This document shows positions 31,209-40,628 of a stretch of DNA of 64,000 nt, piece after piece. Numbering within the stretch: the stretch's first letter is position 1; every line of letters starts with the position of its first letter. Below the pieces are notes generated by a model. The model was given only the letters and a program-made list of their open reading frames with translations. It made no database searches and was not told the DNA's origin. The stretch covers positions 43,887 to 107,886 of the forward strand of contig NZ_LPWA01000106.1 in assembly GCF_001510895.1 (NCBI RefSeq), given 5' to 3'. The position numbers were made by a program, and so were the translations under genes. Origin of the DNA: Mesorhizobium loti. GTDB taxonomy: Bacteria; Pseudomonadota; Alphaproteobacteria; Rhizobiales; Rhizobiaceae.

Positions 31209-32477
31209 ATGATCGACCCGAAAACCGCCAAGCGGGGCCTCGCGCTCGTTTTCACGACGCTGCTGCTCGACGTCATCGGCTTCGGCATCATCATGCCGGT
31301 GCTGCCGGCCTATCTGCAGGAGCTGACAGGCGTCGGCGTCAGCGAGGCGGCGATCGAGGGCGGCTGGCTGTTCTTCGTCTATGCGGCGATGCAATTCTTC
31401 TTCGCGCCGGTCATCGGCGGCTTGAGCGATCGCTTCGGCCGGCGGCCGATCCTGCTTGCCTCGGTGTTGACCTTCTCGATCGACAATCTGATCTGCGCCA
31501 TCGCCTGGTCCTATCCGATGCTGTTCATCGGCCGCGTGCTCGCCGGCATTTCCGGCGCCAGCTATTCGACGACGTCCGCCTTCATCGCCGACATCTCGAA
31601 TGACGAGAACCGGGCCAAGAATTTCGGCCTGCTCGGCATCGCTTTCGGCGTCGGCTTCGTCATCGGCCCGGTGCTAGGCGGGCTGCTCGGCACGTTCGGG
31701 CCGCGCGTGCCGTTCTATTTTGCCGCCGGGCTTGCCTTCGTGAATTTCCTCATCGCGATGGTCTTCCTGCCGGAGACTCTGGACGAAAAGCACCGCCGCC
31801 GCTTCGAGTGGAAACGGGCGAACCCGGTCGGCACGCTCATCCAGATGCGCAACTATCCCGGCATCGGCTGGATCGGCCTCGTCTTCTTCCTGATGACGCT
31901 CGGCCACATGATGTATCCGGCGGTCTGGTCCTTCGTCTCAAGCTATCGTTACGGCTGGAACCAGCAGCAGATCGGCTTCTCGCTGGGCGCCTTCGGCCTG
32001 TGCGGCGCGATCGTCATGGCGACGGTGCTGCCGCGGGTCATCCCCAAGCTCGGCGAGTGGAAGACGGCGGCGATCGGTCTCACCTTCACCGCGCTCAGCG
32101 CCTTCGGCTACGCGTTCGCGACGCAAGGCTGGATGGTCTACGCGGTGATCGTCGCCGGCTGCCTGGAGGCGCTCGCCGACCCGCCGCTGAGAAGCCTCGC
32201 AGCCGCTAAAGTGCCGCCTTCGGCGCAGGGCGAACTCCAGGGCGCGATGACCTCGATCTTCTCGATCACCTCCATCGTCACACCGCTGCTTTATACAGCG
32301 ATCTTTTCCTGGTTCACCGGCCCGAGCGCGCCGGTTGAGTTCGGCGGCGCGCCCTATGTGCTCGGCGCGGTTTTCCTGACGCTGGCGGTGATCGTCTTCG
32401 TGACGAAGGTGGCCAAGCCGACGCCAAAGGAGGTCGAGCGCATGCACGCTCAGGAAGCGGTGACCGACGCGGCTTAA
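31209..32477 (+). CDS. TetA-like MFS exporter
   Basis: A 422-residue, 12-helix MFS protein resembling TetA(A/B/C)-class tetracycline exporters. It begins LVFTTLLLDVIGFGIIMPVLPAYLQEL and carries motif A GGLSDRFGRRPILLAS and motif C in GIAFGVGFVIGPVLGGLLG. Chromosomal members of this branch in rhizobia are not proven to give tetracycline resistance. No TetR-type gene is adjacent. It is followed by a dispersed repeat and a toxin-antitoxin pair on the other strand. Confidence 0.9.
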   Translation: MIDPKTAKRGLALVFTTLLLDVIGFGIIMPVLPAYLQELTGVGVSEAAIEGGWLFFVYAAMQFFFAPVIGGLSDRFGRRPILLASVLTFSIDNLICAIAWSYPMLFIGRVLAGISGASYSTTSAFIADISNDENRAKNFGLLGIAFGVGFVIGPVLGGLLGTFGPRVPFYFAAGLAFVNFLIAMVFLPETLDEKHRRRFEWKRANPVGTLIQMRNYPGIGWIGLVFFLMTLGHMMYPAVWSFVSSYRYGWNQQQIGFSLGAFGLCGAIVMATVLPRVIPKLGEWKTAAIGLTFTALSAFGYAFATQGWMVYAVIVAGCLEALADPPLRSLAAAKVPPSAQGELQGAMTSIFSITSIVTPLLYTAIFSWFTGPSAPVEFGGAPYVLGAVFLTLAVIVFVTKVAKPTPKEVERMHAQEAVTDAA

Positions 32478-32568
32478 GGCTGCTTGGACGGGCTCAGCTG
32501 GCTGATCCGACCCACATATGTGCCGCAGAGTCGGATGGAATATTTGCTGCGTCTTTCCCCGAAAGGTC

Positions 32569-32673
32569 CTAAAGCGCGTCGCGATCTTTCAGATTCGCTC
32601 CTGCTCTTTAGGTTTTGATTTACGCATGTCTTTGTCCCGAAACCGGTTCCCACTTTCGGGAGACATGCTCTAA
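32569..32673 (+). repeat. Dispersed intergenic repeat, family 2
   Basis: About 105 bases from CCTAAAGCGCG to GCTCTAA. The second half holds an imperfect palindrome, ACGCATGTC...CCCGAAACC...GACATGC. It matches the end of the window (63911-64000) in layout and, in its core, 51004-51070 and 60333-60410. Its last bases supply the TAG stop of the antitoxin gene on the minus strand. Confidence 0.75.
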
Positions 32674-33052
32674 GGCTCGATCCATTCGCCGGGGACATCA
32701 AGCGCCTTCGCCAGCATTGCGCTGGTCTGCTCCGACGGTTTACGGCGATTGGCTTCGAGGTCCGACAGGAAACCCTGCTGACGCCGATGGTCGCCGCCAG
32801 TTCAGCCTGAGTGAGTTTTCGCCAGTTGCGTAGCGCCTTTAGCCGACTGGAGCCACGCAAGACGTCCATGGTGACGTCTGCCGGGAGGGCCTTTTCGGTT
32901 TTGAGGTCTGCTTTGCGTTCGTCATAGATCGCGACATCCGCAGCATCTTCGAGAGCCTCTTCGGCAGCGTGCAGCAACGCCTCGTAATCCGCTTTGGGGA
33001 TGACGACCAGTTCCTCGCCGGTTGAGGTTTTGATGATTTGCGGGGCATTCAT
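32670..33052 (-). CDS. HigA-like helix-turn-helix antitoxin, one frame break
   Basis: About 127 residues after correcting one missing base near 32778. The N-terminus reads MNAPQIIKTSTGEELVVIPKADYEALLHAAEE. The C-terminal Xre helix-turn-helix is LTQAELAATIGVSQGFLSDLEANRRKP followed by SAMLAKALDVPGEWIEP across the break. It would neutralise the toxin encoded just upstream and repress the operon. The toxin-first order is that of higBA-type modules. The stop codon lies inside a dispersed repeat, which suggests that repeat insertion trimmed or reset the 3' end. Confidence 0.8.
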
Positions 33053-33066
33053 GACATCTTGTCCTG

Positions 33067-33318
33067 TTATGGCCTGCTGTAAGTCGTCGTTTCGCGTTTT
33101 CCTATGTAGACCGCGAGGATGGTGGTTCGATCCTCATCGAATATGACCCGGTAGCGACCAATCCGCAGCCTGTAACCATCTCTACCGGCGAGGTGTTTGA
33201 CATCTCCTCGGCCGCTTACGGCATAGGCAATCAAGCCCTCGGATACCTGCTCTCGAACATCAGCAGGCAGGTTATCGAGGTCGCGAGCTGCAGCCGCCGA
33301 TAGAATGATCGTCTTCAT
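33067..33318 (-). CDS. RelE/HigB-family toxin
   Basis: An 83-residue toxin beginning MKTIILSAAAARDLDNLPADV. The strands DVKHLAGRDGYRLRIGRYRVIFDED and ILAVYIGKRETTTY give the RelE fold, with the RxGxYRVIF core and a terminal R-x-x-x-Y pair. Such proteins cleave mRNA on the ribosome. It precedes the antitoxin by 14 bases, giving the HigB-HigA order. ATG 33316-33318 (minus strand) is preferred to a longer frame start because MKT is the family beginning. Confidence 0.85.
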   Translation of the reverse strand: MKTIILSAAAARDLDNLPADVREQVSEGLIAYAVSGRGDVKHLAGRDGYRLRIGRYRVIFDEDRTTILAVYIGKRETTTYSRP

Positions 33319-33388
33319 ACCGGCAATATCGCCTAATGCCACTCGCGATTTTCACGTGCGATATTATAGCTAACGGGCGAAATGCAAG

Positions 33389-34588
33389 TCAACGCTCGGC
33401 CAGCGCTTCTTCGCCGCGGCGCTCGCGGATGAGGTTGACGAAGCGGCGGAACAGGTAGTGCGAATCCTGCGGGCCGGGCGAGGCCTCCGGATGGTGCTGG
33501 ACCGAGAACACCGGCCGGCCGGTCAGCGCGATGCCGCAATTCGAGCCGTCGAAGAGCGAGACATGCGTTTCCTCGACGCCTTCCGGAAGCGAGTCGGCGT
33601 CGACGGCGAAACCATGGTTCATCGAAACGATCTCGACCTTGCCGGTCGTATGGTCCTTGACCGGATGGTTGGCGCCATGGTGCCCCTGATGCATCTTCTC
33701 GGTCCTGCCGCCGAGCGCCAGCGCCAGCATCTGGTGGCCGAGGCAGATGCCGAACACCGGGATGTCGGTCTTCAAGAGATCCTGGATGACCGGCACGGCA
33801 TATTCGCCGGTCGCTTCCGGATCGCCGGGACCGTTGGACAGGAAGATGCCGTCCGGCTGCATGGCCAGGATTTCTTCCGCGTCGGTCTTGGCCGGCACGA
33901 CGGTGACTTTGGCACCAAGGCCGGCAAGCAGGCGCAGGATGTTGCGCTTGACGCCGTAGTCGATCGCCACGACATGCAGCGACGGCTCGTCCTGCTCGCC
34001 GAAGCCTTTGTTCCAGGCCCAAGGCGTCTCACGCCAGACCGAGGACTGGCCCGAGGTGACTTCCTTGGCGAGGTCCAGCCCGATCAGGCCCGACCAGGCG
34101 GCGGCGCGCCGCTTCAGGTCGTCGAGGTCGAAGACGCCATCGTGCGCATGCGCAATGACCGCATTGGGCATGCCCTTTTCCCGGATCAGCACGGTGAGCG
34201 CGCGGGTGTCGATACCCGAGAGCGCGACGATGCCGCGCTTCTTCAGCACTGATCGAGATGCCCGGCTGCCCGGTAGTTGGACGGGTCGGTGACATTGGCC
34301 TTGAAGATGGCGCCGACGGCGCGCGCGGGCTGCTGGATGCAAATCCTCAATATCCTCGGCGTTGGTGCCGACATTGCCGATATGCGGGAAGGTGAAGGTG
34401 ACGATCTGGCCGGCATAGGAGGGATCGGTGAGGATCTCCTCATAGCCGGTGAGCGCGGTGTTGAAGCACACTTCGGCGACGGCCGATCCGGTGGCGCCTA
34501 GGCCGCGGCCCTCGATCACCGTGCCATCGGCAAGCACCAGAAGGGCGGTCGGCTTCTCGGTGGCCCAAGGGGCGGTCATCGCTGCCAT
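33389..34588 (-). CDS. carA: Carbamoyl-phosphate synthase small subunit (glutaminase), locally frame-shifted
   Basis: About 400 residues. The N-terminal half contains LLVLADGTVIEGRGLGATG and CFNTALTGYEEILTDPSYAGQIVTFTFPHIGN; the C-terminal half is a class I glutaminase with the nucleophile in IPVFGICLGHQMLALALGG and the H-E of VFSVQHHPEASPGP. It gives ammonia to CarB. Between about 34250 and 34325 the natural sequence (AVGAIFKANVTDPSNYRAAGHLDQ) is in another frame. Two missing Gs near 34323 and one near 34252 would restore it, and the net of three keeps the ends in frame. ATG 34588 has AGGAG upstream. Confidence 0.93.
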   Translation of the reverse strand: MAAMTAPWATEKPTALLVLADGTVIEGRGLGATGSAVAEVCFNTALTGYEEILTDPSYAGQIVTFTFPHIGNVGTNAEDIEDLHPAARARRRRHLQGQCHRPVQLPGSRASRSVLKKRGIVALSGIDTRALTVLIREKGMPNAVIAHAHDGVFDLDDLKRRAAAWSGLIGLDLAKEVTSGQSSVWRETPWAWNKGFGEQDEPSLHVVAIDYGVKRNILRLLAGLGAKVTVVPAKTDAEEILAMQPDGIFLSNGPGDPEATGEYAVPVIQDLLKTDIPVFGICLGHQMLALALGGRTEKMHQGHHGANHPVKDHTTGKVEIVSMNHGFAVDADSLPEGVEETHVSLFDGSNCGIALTGRPVFSVQHHPEASPGPQDSHYLFRRFVNLIRERRGEEALAER

Positions 34589-34868
34589 GGCGGCACTCCT
34601 AAGGCTGTTTGCGGATCGACCCGTTAGCGGGACGATTTGCGCAGCAAACGGCGCGCGGCAGCGATTTCTCGAGCCCTCAGCGCGCCTACTGATTGTCACA
34701 TGCAGGGCCGAGTACATAGGGGAAGGCGCCAAAACGGTCAATGATTACGGCCGCAAGCCGGCGTCGATTTATTTCGTCCAACAATATCAGTGGCTTGCGG
34801 TGCGGTGCGAAATTTGCCTTGCGCAATCGGCAGCGTTATGGTCCGCCGCGGTCGAAGGAGAAAGCACC

Positions 34869-35318
34869 ATGCGCGCAAAAATCGCCGAATCCATGAAGAG
34901 CGCGATGAAGGCGCAGGACAAGCACCGCCTGCCGACGCTCAGGCTGATCCAGGCCGCCATCCACGACCGCGACATCGCCAATCGCGGCGCCGGCAAGCCG
35001 GCGGCGAGCGAGGAGGAGATCCTGCAGATTCTCTCCAAGATGGTGAAGCAGCGCGAGGAATCGGCCAAGGCTTTCGAGGACGGCAAGCGGCCGGAACTGG
35101 CCGCGCAGGAGCGCGGCGAGATGGAGATCATACGCGAGTTTCTGCCGACGCAGCTCGACGACGCGGCGATCACCACTGCGGCGCGCGAGGCGATCGCCGC
35201 GACGGGCGCGGCCAGCCAGAAGGACATGGGCAAGGTGATCGGCGCGCTTAAGCAGAAATATGCCGGCCAGATGGACTTCGCCAAGGCCAGCGCCATCGTC
35301 AAGGGTTTGCTTCAGTAG
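34869..35318 (+). CDS. GatB/YqeY domain protein
   Basis: A 149-residue helical protein of the YqeY family, related to the tail domain of the GatB amidotransferase subunit that contacts tRNA. It starts [30 protein letters not shown] and ends [15 protein letters not shown], both typical. Its molecular role is not settled; a link to tRNA-dependent amidation is inferred. AAAGGAG lies upstream of ATG 34869. It is divergent from carA. Its last 54 bases are duplicated at 40862-40916. Confidence 0.92.
   Translation: MRAKIAESMKSAMKAQDKHRLPTLRLIQAAIHDRDIANRGAGKPAASEEEILQILSKMVKQREESAKAFEDGKRPELAAQERGEMEIIREFLPTQLDDAAITTAAREAIAATGAASQKDMGKVIGALKQKYAGQMDFAKASAIVKGLLQ
35265..35318 (+). repeat. Left copy of the duplicated yqeY 3' end
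   Basis: The final 54 bases of the GatB/YqeY gene, from GGCCAG to the TAG stop, match 40862-40916 with about seven differences, in the same orientation. The two copies bracket a 5.5-kb amino acid transport and catabolism module. Confidence 0.85.
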
Positions 35319-35436
35319 GCGTTCTTGCCGCCTCCGCAGCGAGGCCCATCTAAAGGCTGGGCACATAAGCCCGCTTCAAGCCGCGCCGACGCGTTCCCTA
35401 AACGGTGCGGTATTTCCTGCCATGAAGGAGGACACG

Positions 35437-36444
35437 ATGATGAATCTCGCCCGCTATCCTCGTGTTGCGCTCGGCCATCTGCCCACTCCTCTCGAACGGC
35501 TCGAGAACCTGACCCGGGAATTGAACGGCCCGGAGGTCTGGATCAAGCGCGATGACTGTACCGGTCTGTCGACCGGCGGCAACAAGACACGCAAGCTTGA
35601 ATTCCTGATGGCCGAAGCATTGGCCGAAGGCGCCGACACCGTCATGACGCAGGGCGCTACCCAATCCAATCATGCGCGGCAGACGGCAGCCGCCGCCGCC
35701 AAGCTCGGCATGGCCTGCCATCTGCTTTTGGAGGACCGAACCGGCAAGACCGATTTCGACTACAAGGAAAACGGCAATGTGCTGCTTGACCGTCTGCATG
35801 GCGCAACGATCGAGCGCTGCCCGGCCAATCCCGACATGAACGGCGAGATGGAAAAGGTCGCCCAACGGCTGCGCGCCGACGGCCGCAAAGTTTACAGGAT
35901 ACCGGGCGGCGGATCGAACCCGACAGGCGCGCTTGGCTATGTGAATGCCGCCATCGAGCTGGTCTACCAGGCGAACGCCATCGGCCTGAAGATCGATCAT
36001 GTCGTGCATGCGACCGGCAGTGCCGGAACCCAGGCTGGCTTGGTCACCGGACTTGTCGGCATCAACAGCGGCGTGCCCGTGCTCGGCATCGGCGTGCGCG
36101 CGCCGAAGGAAAAGCAGGAGGAAAACGTCTTTTCACTCGCATGCCGGACGGCCGAGAAGCTTGGCATTGCCGGCGCCGTCAGGCGCGGGGATGTCGTTGC
36201 CAATTGCGATTACGTCGGCGAGGGCTACGGCTTGCCGGCTGCCGATACCATCGAAGCGATCCGCATGCTGGCGCGCACCGATGCCATCCTGCTGGACCCT
36301 GTCTATTCCGGAAAAGGCATGGCCGGGCTGATCGATCTGGCGAAGAAGGGTTACTTCAAGAAAGGCGAGACCGTCGTCTTTCTCCACACCGGCGGCTCGG
36401 CCGGATTGTTCGGTTATCCGACCGATCTCCAGAGCAATTTCTGA
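35437..36444 (+). CDS. D-cysteine desulfhydrase / cysteate sulfo-lyase-like PLP enzyme
   Basis: A 335-residue fold type II PLP enzyme. The cofactor lysine is in [21 protein letters not shown] (K50), with [12 protein letters not shown] and [12 protein letters not shown] as cofactor loops. ACC deaminases carry a glutamate in the DPVYEGK loop; here it reads [13 protein letters not shown], so D-cysteine desulfhydrase or L-cysteate sulfo-lyase (CuyA) is more likely. These enzymes release sulfide or sulfite plus pyruvate and ammonia. AAGGAGG before ATG 35437 fixes the start. It opens a run with a racemase and an ABC transporter. Confidence 0.85.
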   Translation: MMNLARYPRVALGHLPTPLERLENLTRELNGPEVWIKRDDCTGLSTGGNKTRKLEFLMAEALAEGADTVMTQGATQSNHARQTAAAAAKLGMACHLLLEDRTGKTDFDYKENGNVLLDRLHGATIERCPANPDMNGEMEKVAQRLRADGRKVYRIPGGGSNPTGALGYVNAAIELVYQANAIGLKIDHVVHATGSAGTQAGLVTGLVGINSGVPVLGIGVRAPKEKQEENVFSLACRTAEKLGIAGAVRRGDVVANCDYVGEGYGLPAADTIEAIRMLARTDAILLDPVYSGKGMAGLIDLAKKGYFKKGETVVFLHTGGSAGLFGYPTDLQSNF

Positions 36445-36486
36445 CCGGCAGCCCGATCCGAAGGGTATTCAGAAGGTCCTATCAAG

Positions 36487-37218
36487 ATGAGCCGCTACCA
36501 TCCGCCCGCTCACCCCATCGTCGGCGTGCTCGGCGGCATGGGGCCTGCGGCTACGATCGATCTGATGCGCCGGGTGATGGAGGCGACGCCCGCCGCGGAC
36601 GACGCCGACCACATCCACCTTCTGGTCGACCAGAACCCGAAAGTTCCATCCCGCATCGATGCGCTCATCAACGGCACCGGGCCGAGCCCGCTCGACGAAC
36701 TGGTGCGTATGGCGAAGGGGCTGGAGAGCGCCGGCGCCACGATGCTCGCCATCGCCTGCAACACTGCCCATGGCTATGCCAGTGATATCGCGGCGGCCGT
36801 CCGCATTCCGCTTCTCGACATGGTCACGCTGACCGCCGAGGCGATCGCGCGCCGGCCGCTCAGCCAGCGACACATCGGCATGCTCGCCTCTACCGCGGTG
36901 CTGCAACTGCGGCTCTACGAAAGAGCGTTCGAAGCATTCGGAATCGAAACCCGATATCCGGACGATCAGACGGAAATCATGGCCATCATCAAAGCGGTCA
37001 AGAAAGAAGGCGCGACGGCTGAATTGCGCAGCCGGTTCAATGTCGTCGCGCGCCAACTGCTTGCCGGCGATGTCGATTTTCTGGCGATCGCATGCACCGA
37101 GCTTTCGCTCCTCGTCGACGGTCTCGATGCCGACATGGCGAAAATCGACGCCCTCGACGTGCTGGTTTCAACGATCGTCGAACGCGCGCGGCCTCCCGCC
37201 CGCCCGGTGAGCGCCTGA
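36487..37218 (+). CDS. Aspartate/glutamate racemase family protein (possible cysteate racemase)
   Basis: A 243-residue cofactor-independent racemase. The two catalytic cysteines are in LAIACNTAHGY and LAIACTELSLL; GVLGGMGPAATIDLMRR is the N-terminal signature of the Asp/Glu racemase branch, and the N-V-P-S-R-I-D-A-type loop appears as PKVPSRIDALINGTG. It lies 42 bases after a D-cysteine desulfhydrase/cysteate-lyase-like gene. A coherent reading is that it interconverts enantiomers of the imported amino acid so that the lyase can use both. The substrate is inferred from context only. Confidence 0.85.
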   Translation: MSRYHPPAHPIVGVLGGMGPAATIDLMRRVMEATPAADDADHIHLLVDQNPKVPSRIDALINGTGPSPLDELVRMAKGLESAGATMLAIACNTAHGYASDIAAAVRIPLLDMVTLTAEAIARRPLSQRHIGMLASTAVLQLRLYERAFEAFGIETRYPDDQTEIMAIIKAVKKEGATAELRSRFNVVARQLLAGDVDFLAIACTELSLLVDGLDADMAKIDALDVLVSTIVERARPPARPVSA

Positions 37219-37330
37219 GGCCTCGCCGTGTCCCGCTCATTTCATTGACCTTCCGCAAGCGCGCTCTAGCTTCGACGCTACCGGCCTGAGATGGGCACGG
37301 CGCGCATTGTCCGGGAGGAGTGGAGCGAGA

Positions 37331-38140
37331 ATGAAGAAACTTACCTTTACTGTCGCGGGTATCACGCTTGTCATGCTGACGGCGCAAGCGTCGGCGGGCA
37401 AGATAGACGACATCAAGGCCCGCGGCACGCTGATCGTCGGAACCAAGGCCGACTATAAGCCGTTCGGGTTCCGCGATCCGTCCGGAGCGATCGTCGGCAT
37501 CGAGCCGGATCTGGCCGCCGATCTCGCCAAGCAACTCGGCGTCAAGCTGGAATTCGTGCCGGTCGTCGCCGCCAACCGGATGGAGTTCCTCAAGCAGGGA
37601 AAGATCGACCTTCTCATCGCCACCATGTCCGACAAGCCGGAGCGCCGGAAGGTCGTGGAAGCAGTCGATCCGCCTTATTATTCGGATTCCGTCAACGTGC
37701 TGGCGTCGAACCGCGCGAAGATCACGTCTTGGGAGGACCTGAAGGACAAGCCGGTCTGCGCGACGATCGGGTCATTTTACAACAAGTCGGTCGCCGAGAA
37801 ATACGGCGCCAAGATCGTCGGGCTCGATGGCTCCGACAAGCCGCTGGTCGCGCTGAAGCAGGGCAATTGCGTCGGTTATCTTTACGACCAGACATTCATC
37901 CAGGGCAAACTGCTCGATAAGCAATGGTCCGCCGATTATTCCATGCCGCTGAAGGGCATCATGGAGACGCCTTGGATCATGGCCGTGGCGCCGGGCAACG
38001 ATGACCTGAGGGATTTCGTTTCCAAGGCCACGATCGAGTGGATGAAAAAGGGCACGATCGTCGAGCTCGAACAGAAGTGGGGCATCACGCCCACTGATTA
38101 TTCAAAGCGCATGCACGACAAGTACAAGAACCAGAGCTGA
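37331..38140 (+). CDS. Polar amino acid ABC transporter, periplasmic binding protein
   Basis: A 269-residue family-3 binding protein. The signal peptide is MKKLTFTVAGITLVMLTAQASA. The mature part has the fold pattern ARGTLIVGTKADYKPFGFRDPSGAIVGIEPDLAADLAKQLG, then NRMEFLKQGKIDLLIATMSDKPERRK and the hinge KDKPVCATIGSFYNK. The R of the alpha-carboxylate clamp is in the PERRK segment, and D of DQTF near residue 185 would bind the alpha-amino group. The ligand is a polar or acidic amino acid; a sulfonated or thiol amino acid is suggested by the neighbours. Confidence 0.9.
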   Translation: MKKLTFTVAGITLVMLTAQASAGKIDDIKARGTLIVGTKADYKPFGFRDPSGAIVGIEPDLAADLAKQLGVKLEFVPVVAANRMEFLKQGKIDLLIATMSDKPERRKVVEAVDPPYYSDSVNVLASNRAKITSWEDLKDKPVCATIGSFYNKSVAEKYGAKIVGLDGSDKPLVALKQGNCVGYLYDQTFIQGKLLDKQWSADYSMPLKGIMETPWIMAVAPGNDDLRDFVSKATIEWMKKGTIVELEQKWGITPTDYSKRMHDKYKNQS

Positions 38141-38210
38141 CAAGCCTCAAGCGACCGGCTCGGTCGCGTGAAGACCGCGCCCTGGTTGCGTCTGCCAGTG
38201 GGTGAAATGC

Positions 38211-38957
38211 ATGCAGGAAATCGCCGCTTGGTTTCGTAGCCTCTACGAAACTACAGGGCTGAATTTTACGATCTTCTACGATCCCTACGATGCGACCCAG
38301 TTCGCCAGGGGCGTCGGCATGACGATCTATCTGAGCGTCGTGTCGATCCTCATCAGCCTCGTCGTGGGGGTGATCGGCGCCTGGCTGCAAAGCTCGCGGA
38401 TCGGGATCGTGCGCGGCTTCATCGAGATCTTCGTCGTCATTTTCCGCAACACGCCTCCCTTGGTTCAGATATTCTTCTTCTATTTCGGCTTGGGCGAGCT
38501 GCTGCCCGCCACCTACAACGATATCGGCCTGCGCGAACCGCTTCTTAGCAACGTGCAGTGGGCGATCATTTCCCTTTCCTTGTTTGCCGGCGCCTTCAAC
38601 ATCGAAATCTTCCGATCCGGGATCGAGGCCGTGCCGCAAACCACGGTGGAGGCGGCCGAGGCTCTCGGCTATACGCGCCTCGGCGCTTACCGCTATGTCG
38701 TCCTGCCGCTGGCGTTGCGTGTCTGCCTGCCGGCGTTGAACAACAATCTGGTCAATTTGCTGAAGACCACGACGCTTGCCTACGCCATCGCGGTTCCCGA
38801 GGCGCTTTATGCCGTCACGCAAATCTGGGCGGAATCGCAGAACGTGACGGAAATGATGTGCGTGCTGTTGGCCACATTCGTTCTGTTGGTCGGCGTGCTC
38901 GTATGGGTCATGCACCGCTGGGAGCGGTCGCTGCGCATTCCAGGATTCGGCCAATGA
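38211..38957 (+). CDS. Polar amino acid ABC transporter permease 1
   Basis: A 248-residue HisM/GlnP-type permease. GMTIYLSVVSILISLVVGVIGAWL is the first membrane helix pair and IEIFVVIFRNTPPLVQIFFFYFGLG is the family mark. The EAA-like loop is VEAAEALGYTRLGAYRYVVLPLALR. ATG 38211 is chosen; GTG 38202 three codons earlier is possible. Its stop overlaps the next permease by four bases. Confidence 0.9.
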   Translation: MQEIAAWFRSLYETTGLNFTIFYDPYDATQFARGVGMTIYLSVVSILISLVVGVIGAWLQSSRIGIVRGFIEIFVVIFRNTPPLVQIFFFYFGLGELLPATYNDIGLREPLLSNVQWAIISLSLFAGAFNIEIFRSGIEAVPQTTVEAAEALGYTRLGAYRYVVLPLALRVCLPALNNNLVNLLKTTTLAYAIAVPEALYAVTQIWAESQNVTEMMCVLLATFVLLVGVLVWVMHRWERSLRIPGFGQ

Positions 38958-39802
38958 CGGAAGGGCGCACCACGCCAACGACCGATCTGCCGGTGCTGCT
39001 GCCGGTTCGGCCGCCTTCCGTGCCGGTTTTGCGGTTGCGCGCTTGGCACGGCCTGGCTTTGGCCGTGGCCTTCCTTTTGTTCGCGCCCACCGCTGGCGCC
39101 CAGACAGGTTCGGAAGAACTGTCGATAATCGGCGTCATCATCAAATGGATGCCGCTGCTTTTGACCGGCTTCGGCTTCAATCTTCTTATTTCGGTGCTGT
39201 CGATGGCGCTGGGCACGATCGGGGGCCTCGGCCTTGGCCTACTGCAGCTGAGCGAGTTCCGCTGGCTCAGCCGGTGCGCGTGGGTGCTGACCCAGTTCTT
39301 CCGCAACGCGCCGTGGCTGGTGCTGCTGTTCTTCGCCATGTACCTGATCCCCTACGAGTTCCGCATCGGCGACGTCACCATTCCGTTTCCGGACTGGGTC
39401 AAGGCCGTCATCGGCTTCGCGCTGCCGGTGATGGCCAATGTCGCCGAGATCGTGCGCGGGGCGGTGCAATCCATTCCTGGCGGCCAATGGGAAGCGGCCG
39501 ACTCGCTGGCTTTCAGCCGCCGGCAGACAATGTGGATGATCATCTTGCCCCAGTGCGTGAAGCGGATGCTGCCGCCCTGGATGAACCTCTATTCGCTGGT
39601 CACGATGGCGACGGTGCTGGCCTCGGTCGTGGGCATCAACGAGATGCTGACCCTGACCGCGCAGGTTCACAATGCCGAAGGCGGCCGAACGGACCTTCTG
39701 GCGCCGCTCTACGCTTTCGCCCTGCTGTGCTTCTTCATCTACTGTTACCCGATCAACCTTTGGACTGTCCGCCTCGAGCGGCGCTTCAACGTCAAGGGCT
39801 GA
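38954..39802 (+). CDS. Polar amino acid ABC transporter permease 2
   Basis: A 282-residue HisQ/GlnP-type permease with an unusually long Pro-rich N-terminal extension (about 45 residues) that ends in a hydrophobic segment, LALAVAFLLFAPTAGA. The core follows: LLTGFGFNLLISVLSMALGTIGG, QFFRNAPWLVLLFFAMYLIP and the coupling loop WEAADSLAFSRRQTMWMIILPQCVKRMLPP. The start overlaps the previous gene by ATGA, so the two permeases are co-translated and should form a heterodimer. Confidence 0.9.
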   Translation: MTEGRTTPTTDLPVLLPVRPPSVPVLRLRAWHGLALAVAFLLFAPTAGAQTGSEELSIIGVIIKWMPLLLTGFGFNLLISVLSMALGTIGGLGLGLLQLSEFRWLSRCAWVLTQFFRNAPWLVLLFFAMYLIPYEFRIGDVTIPFPDWVKAVIGFALPVMANVAEIVRGAVQSIPGGQWEAADSLAFSRRQTMWMIILPQCVKRMLPPWMNLYSLVTMATVLASVVGINEMLTLTAQVHNAEGGRTDLLAPLYAFALLCFFIYCYPINLWTVRLERRFNVKG

Positions 39803-39805
39803 GCC

Positions 39806-40555
39806 ATGGCAACCTGGACTCCCGATGAACCGATGGTGCGTCTCCACGACGTGCACAAGTCGTTCGGCCAGATCGAAGTGCTCAAGGGCATCAGCTTTGA
39901 GGTGATGAAGGGCGAGGTCATCTGCATCATAGGACCGTCGGGCTCGGGCAAATCGACATTGATCCGCTGCATCAACGCGCTGGTGCCGATCAATTCCGGC
40001 TCGATCACGGTCGAGGGGCAGGAGGTCAACGATGCGGCGCTGGACAAGCTGGCGCTGCGCCGCAAGGTGGGCATGGTCTTCCAGCAGTACAATCTGTTTC
40101 CGCACAAGACCGCGCTGCAGAACATCATGATGGCGCCGATCCATGTCCTCAAGCAGGATCGCAGCGAGGTCGAGGCACGCGCACGGGCGCTGATCAAGAA
40201 GGTTCGCCTCGAAGGAAAGGAAGACGCCTATCCAGGAGAGTTGTCGGGCGGTCAGCAGCAGCGCGTCGCCATCGCCCGCTCGCTGGCGATGCGCCCGGAT
40301 TTGATGCTGTTCGACGAGGTGACTGCCGCGCTCGACCCCGAAACCGTCAAGGAAGTGCTCGTCACGATCCGCGAGCTGGCAGGAGAAGGGATGACCTGTA
40401 TCCTGGTCACCCACGAGATGGGTTTCGCGCGCGAGCTCGCCAACCACATCTATTTCACCGATCAAGGCGTCATCGTGGAGCACGGCTCGCCGCAGGAAAT
40501 ATTGGATCACCCGCGAGAGGCGCGGACGAAGGCATTTCTCGAACAAGTCCTGTAG
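39806..40555 (+). CDS. Polar amino acid ABC transporter ATPase (GlnQ/HisP type)
   Basis: A 249-residue ATP-binding subunit. Walker A is [13 protein letters not shown], the Q-loop is [16 protein letters not shown], the signature is [19 protein letters not shown] and Walker B is [14 protein letters not shown], with H of [13 protein letters not shown] as switch. It powers the two permeases just upstream, completing a transporter that is all on one strand with tight spacing. The transcription unit probably begins at the lyase gene (35437). Confidence 0.95.
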   Translation: MATWTPDEPMVRLHDVHKSFGQIEVLKGISFEVMKGEVICIIGPSGSGKSTLIRCINALVPINSGSITVEGQEVNDAALDKLALRRKVGMVFQQYNLFPHKTALQNIMMAPIHVLKQDRSEVEARARALIKKVRLEGKEDAYPGELSGGQQQRVAIARSLAMRPDLMLFDEVTAALDPETVKEVLVTIRELAGEGMTCILVTHEMGFARELANHIYFTDQGVIVEHGSPQEILDHPREARTKAFLEQVL

Positions 40556-40628
40556 ACTGCGTTGCGACAGCGATGGCCGGCGGGGCTCGCCCGATCCGGT
40601 CAGCCTATATCAAAGCGCGGAGGTGGGC

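Noticed and set aside
35437..36444. ACC deaminase (plant growth promotion gene acdS)
   Set aside because: The loop DPVYSGK lacks the glutamate expected in ACC deaminase, so a D-cysteine desulfhydrase or cysteate lyase is more likely.
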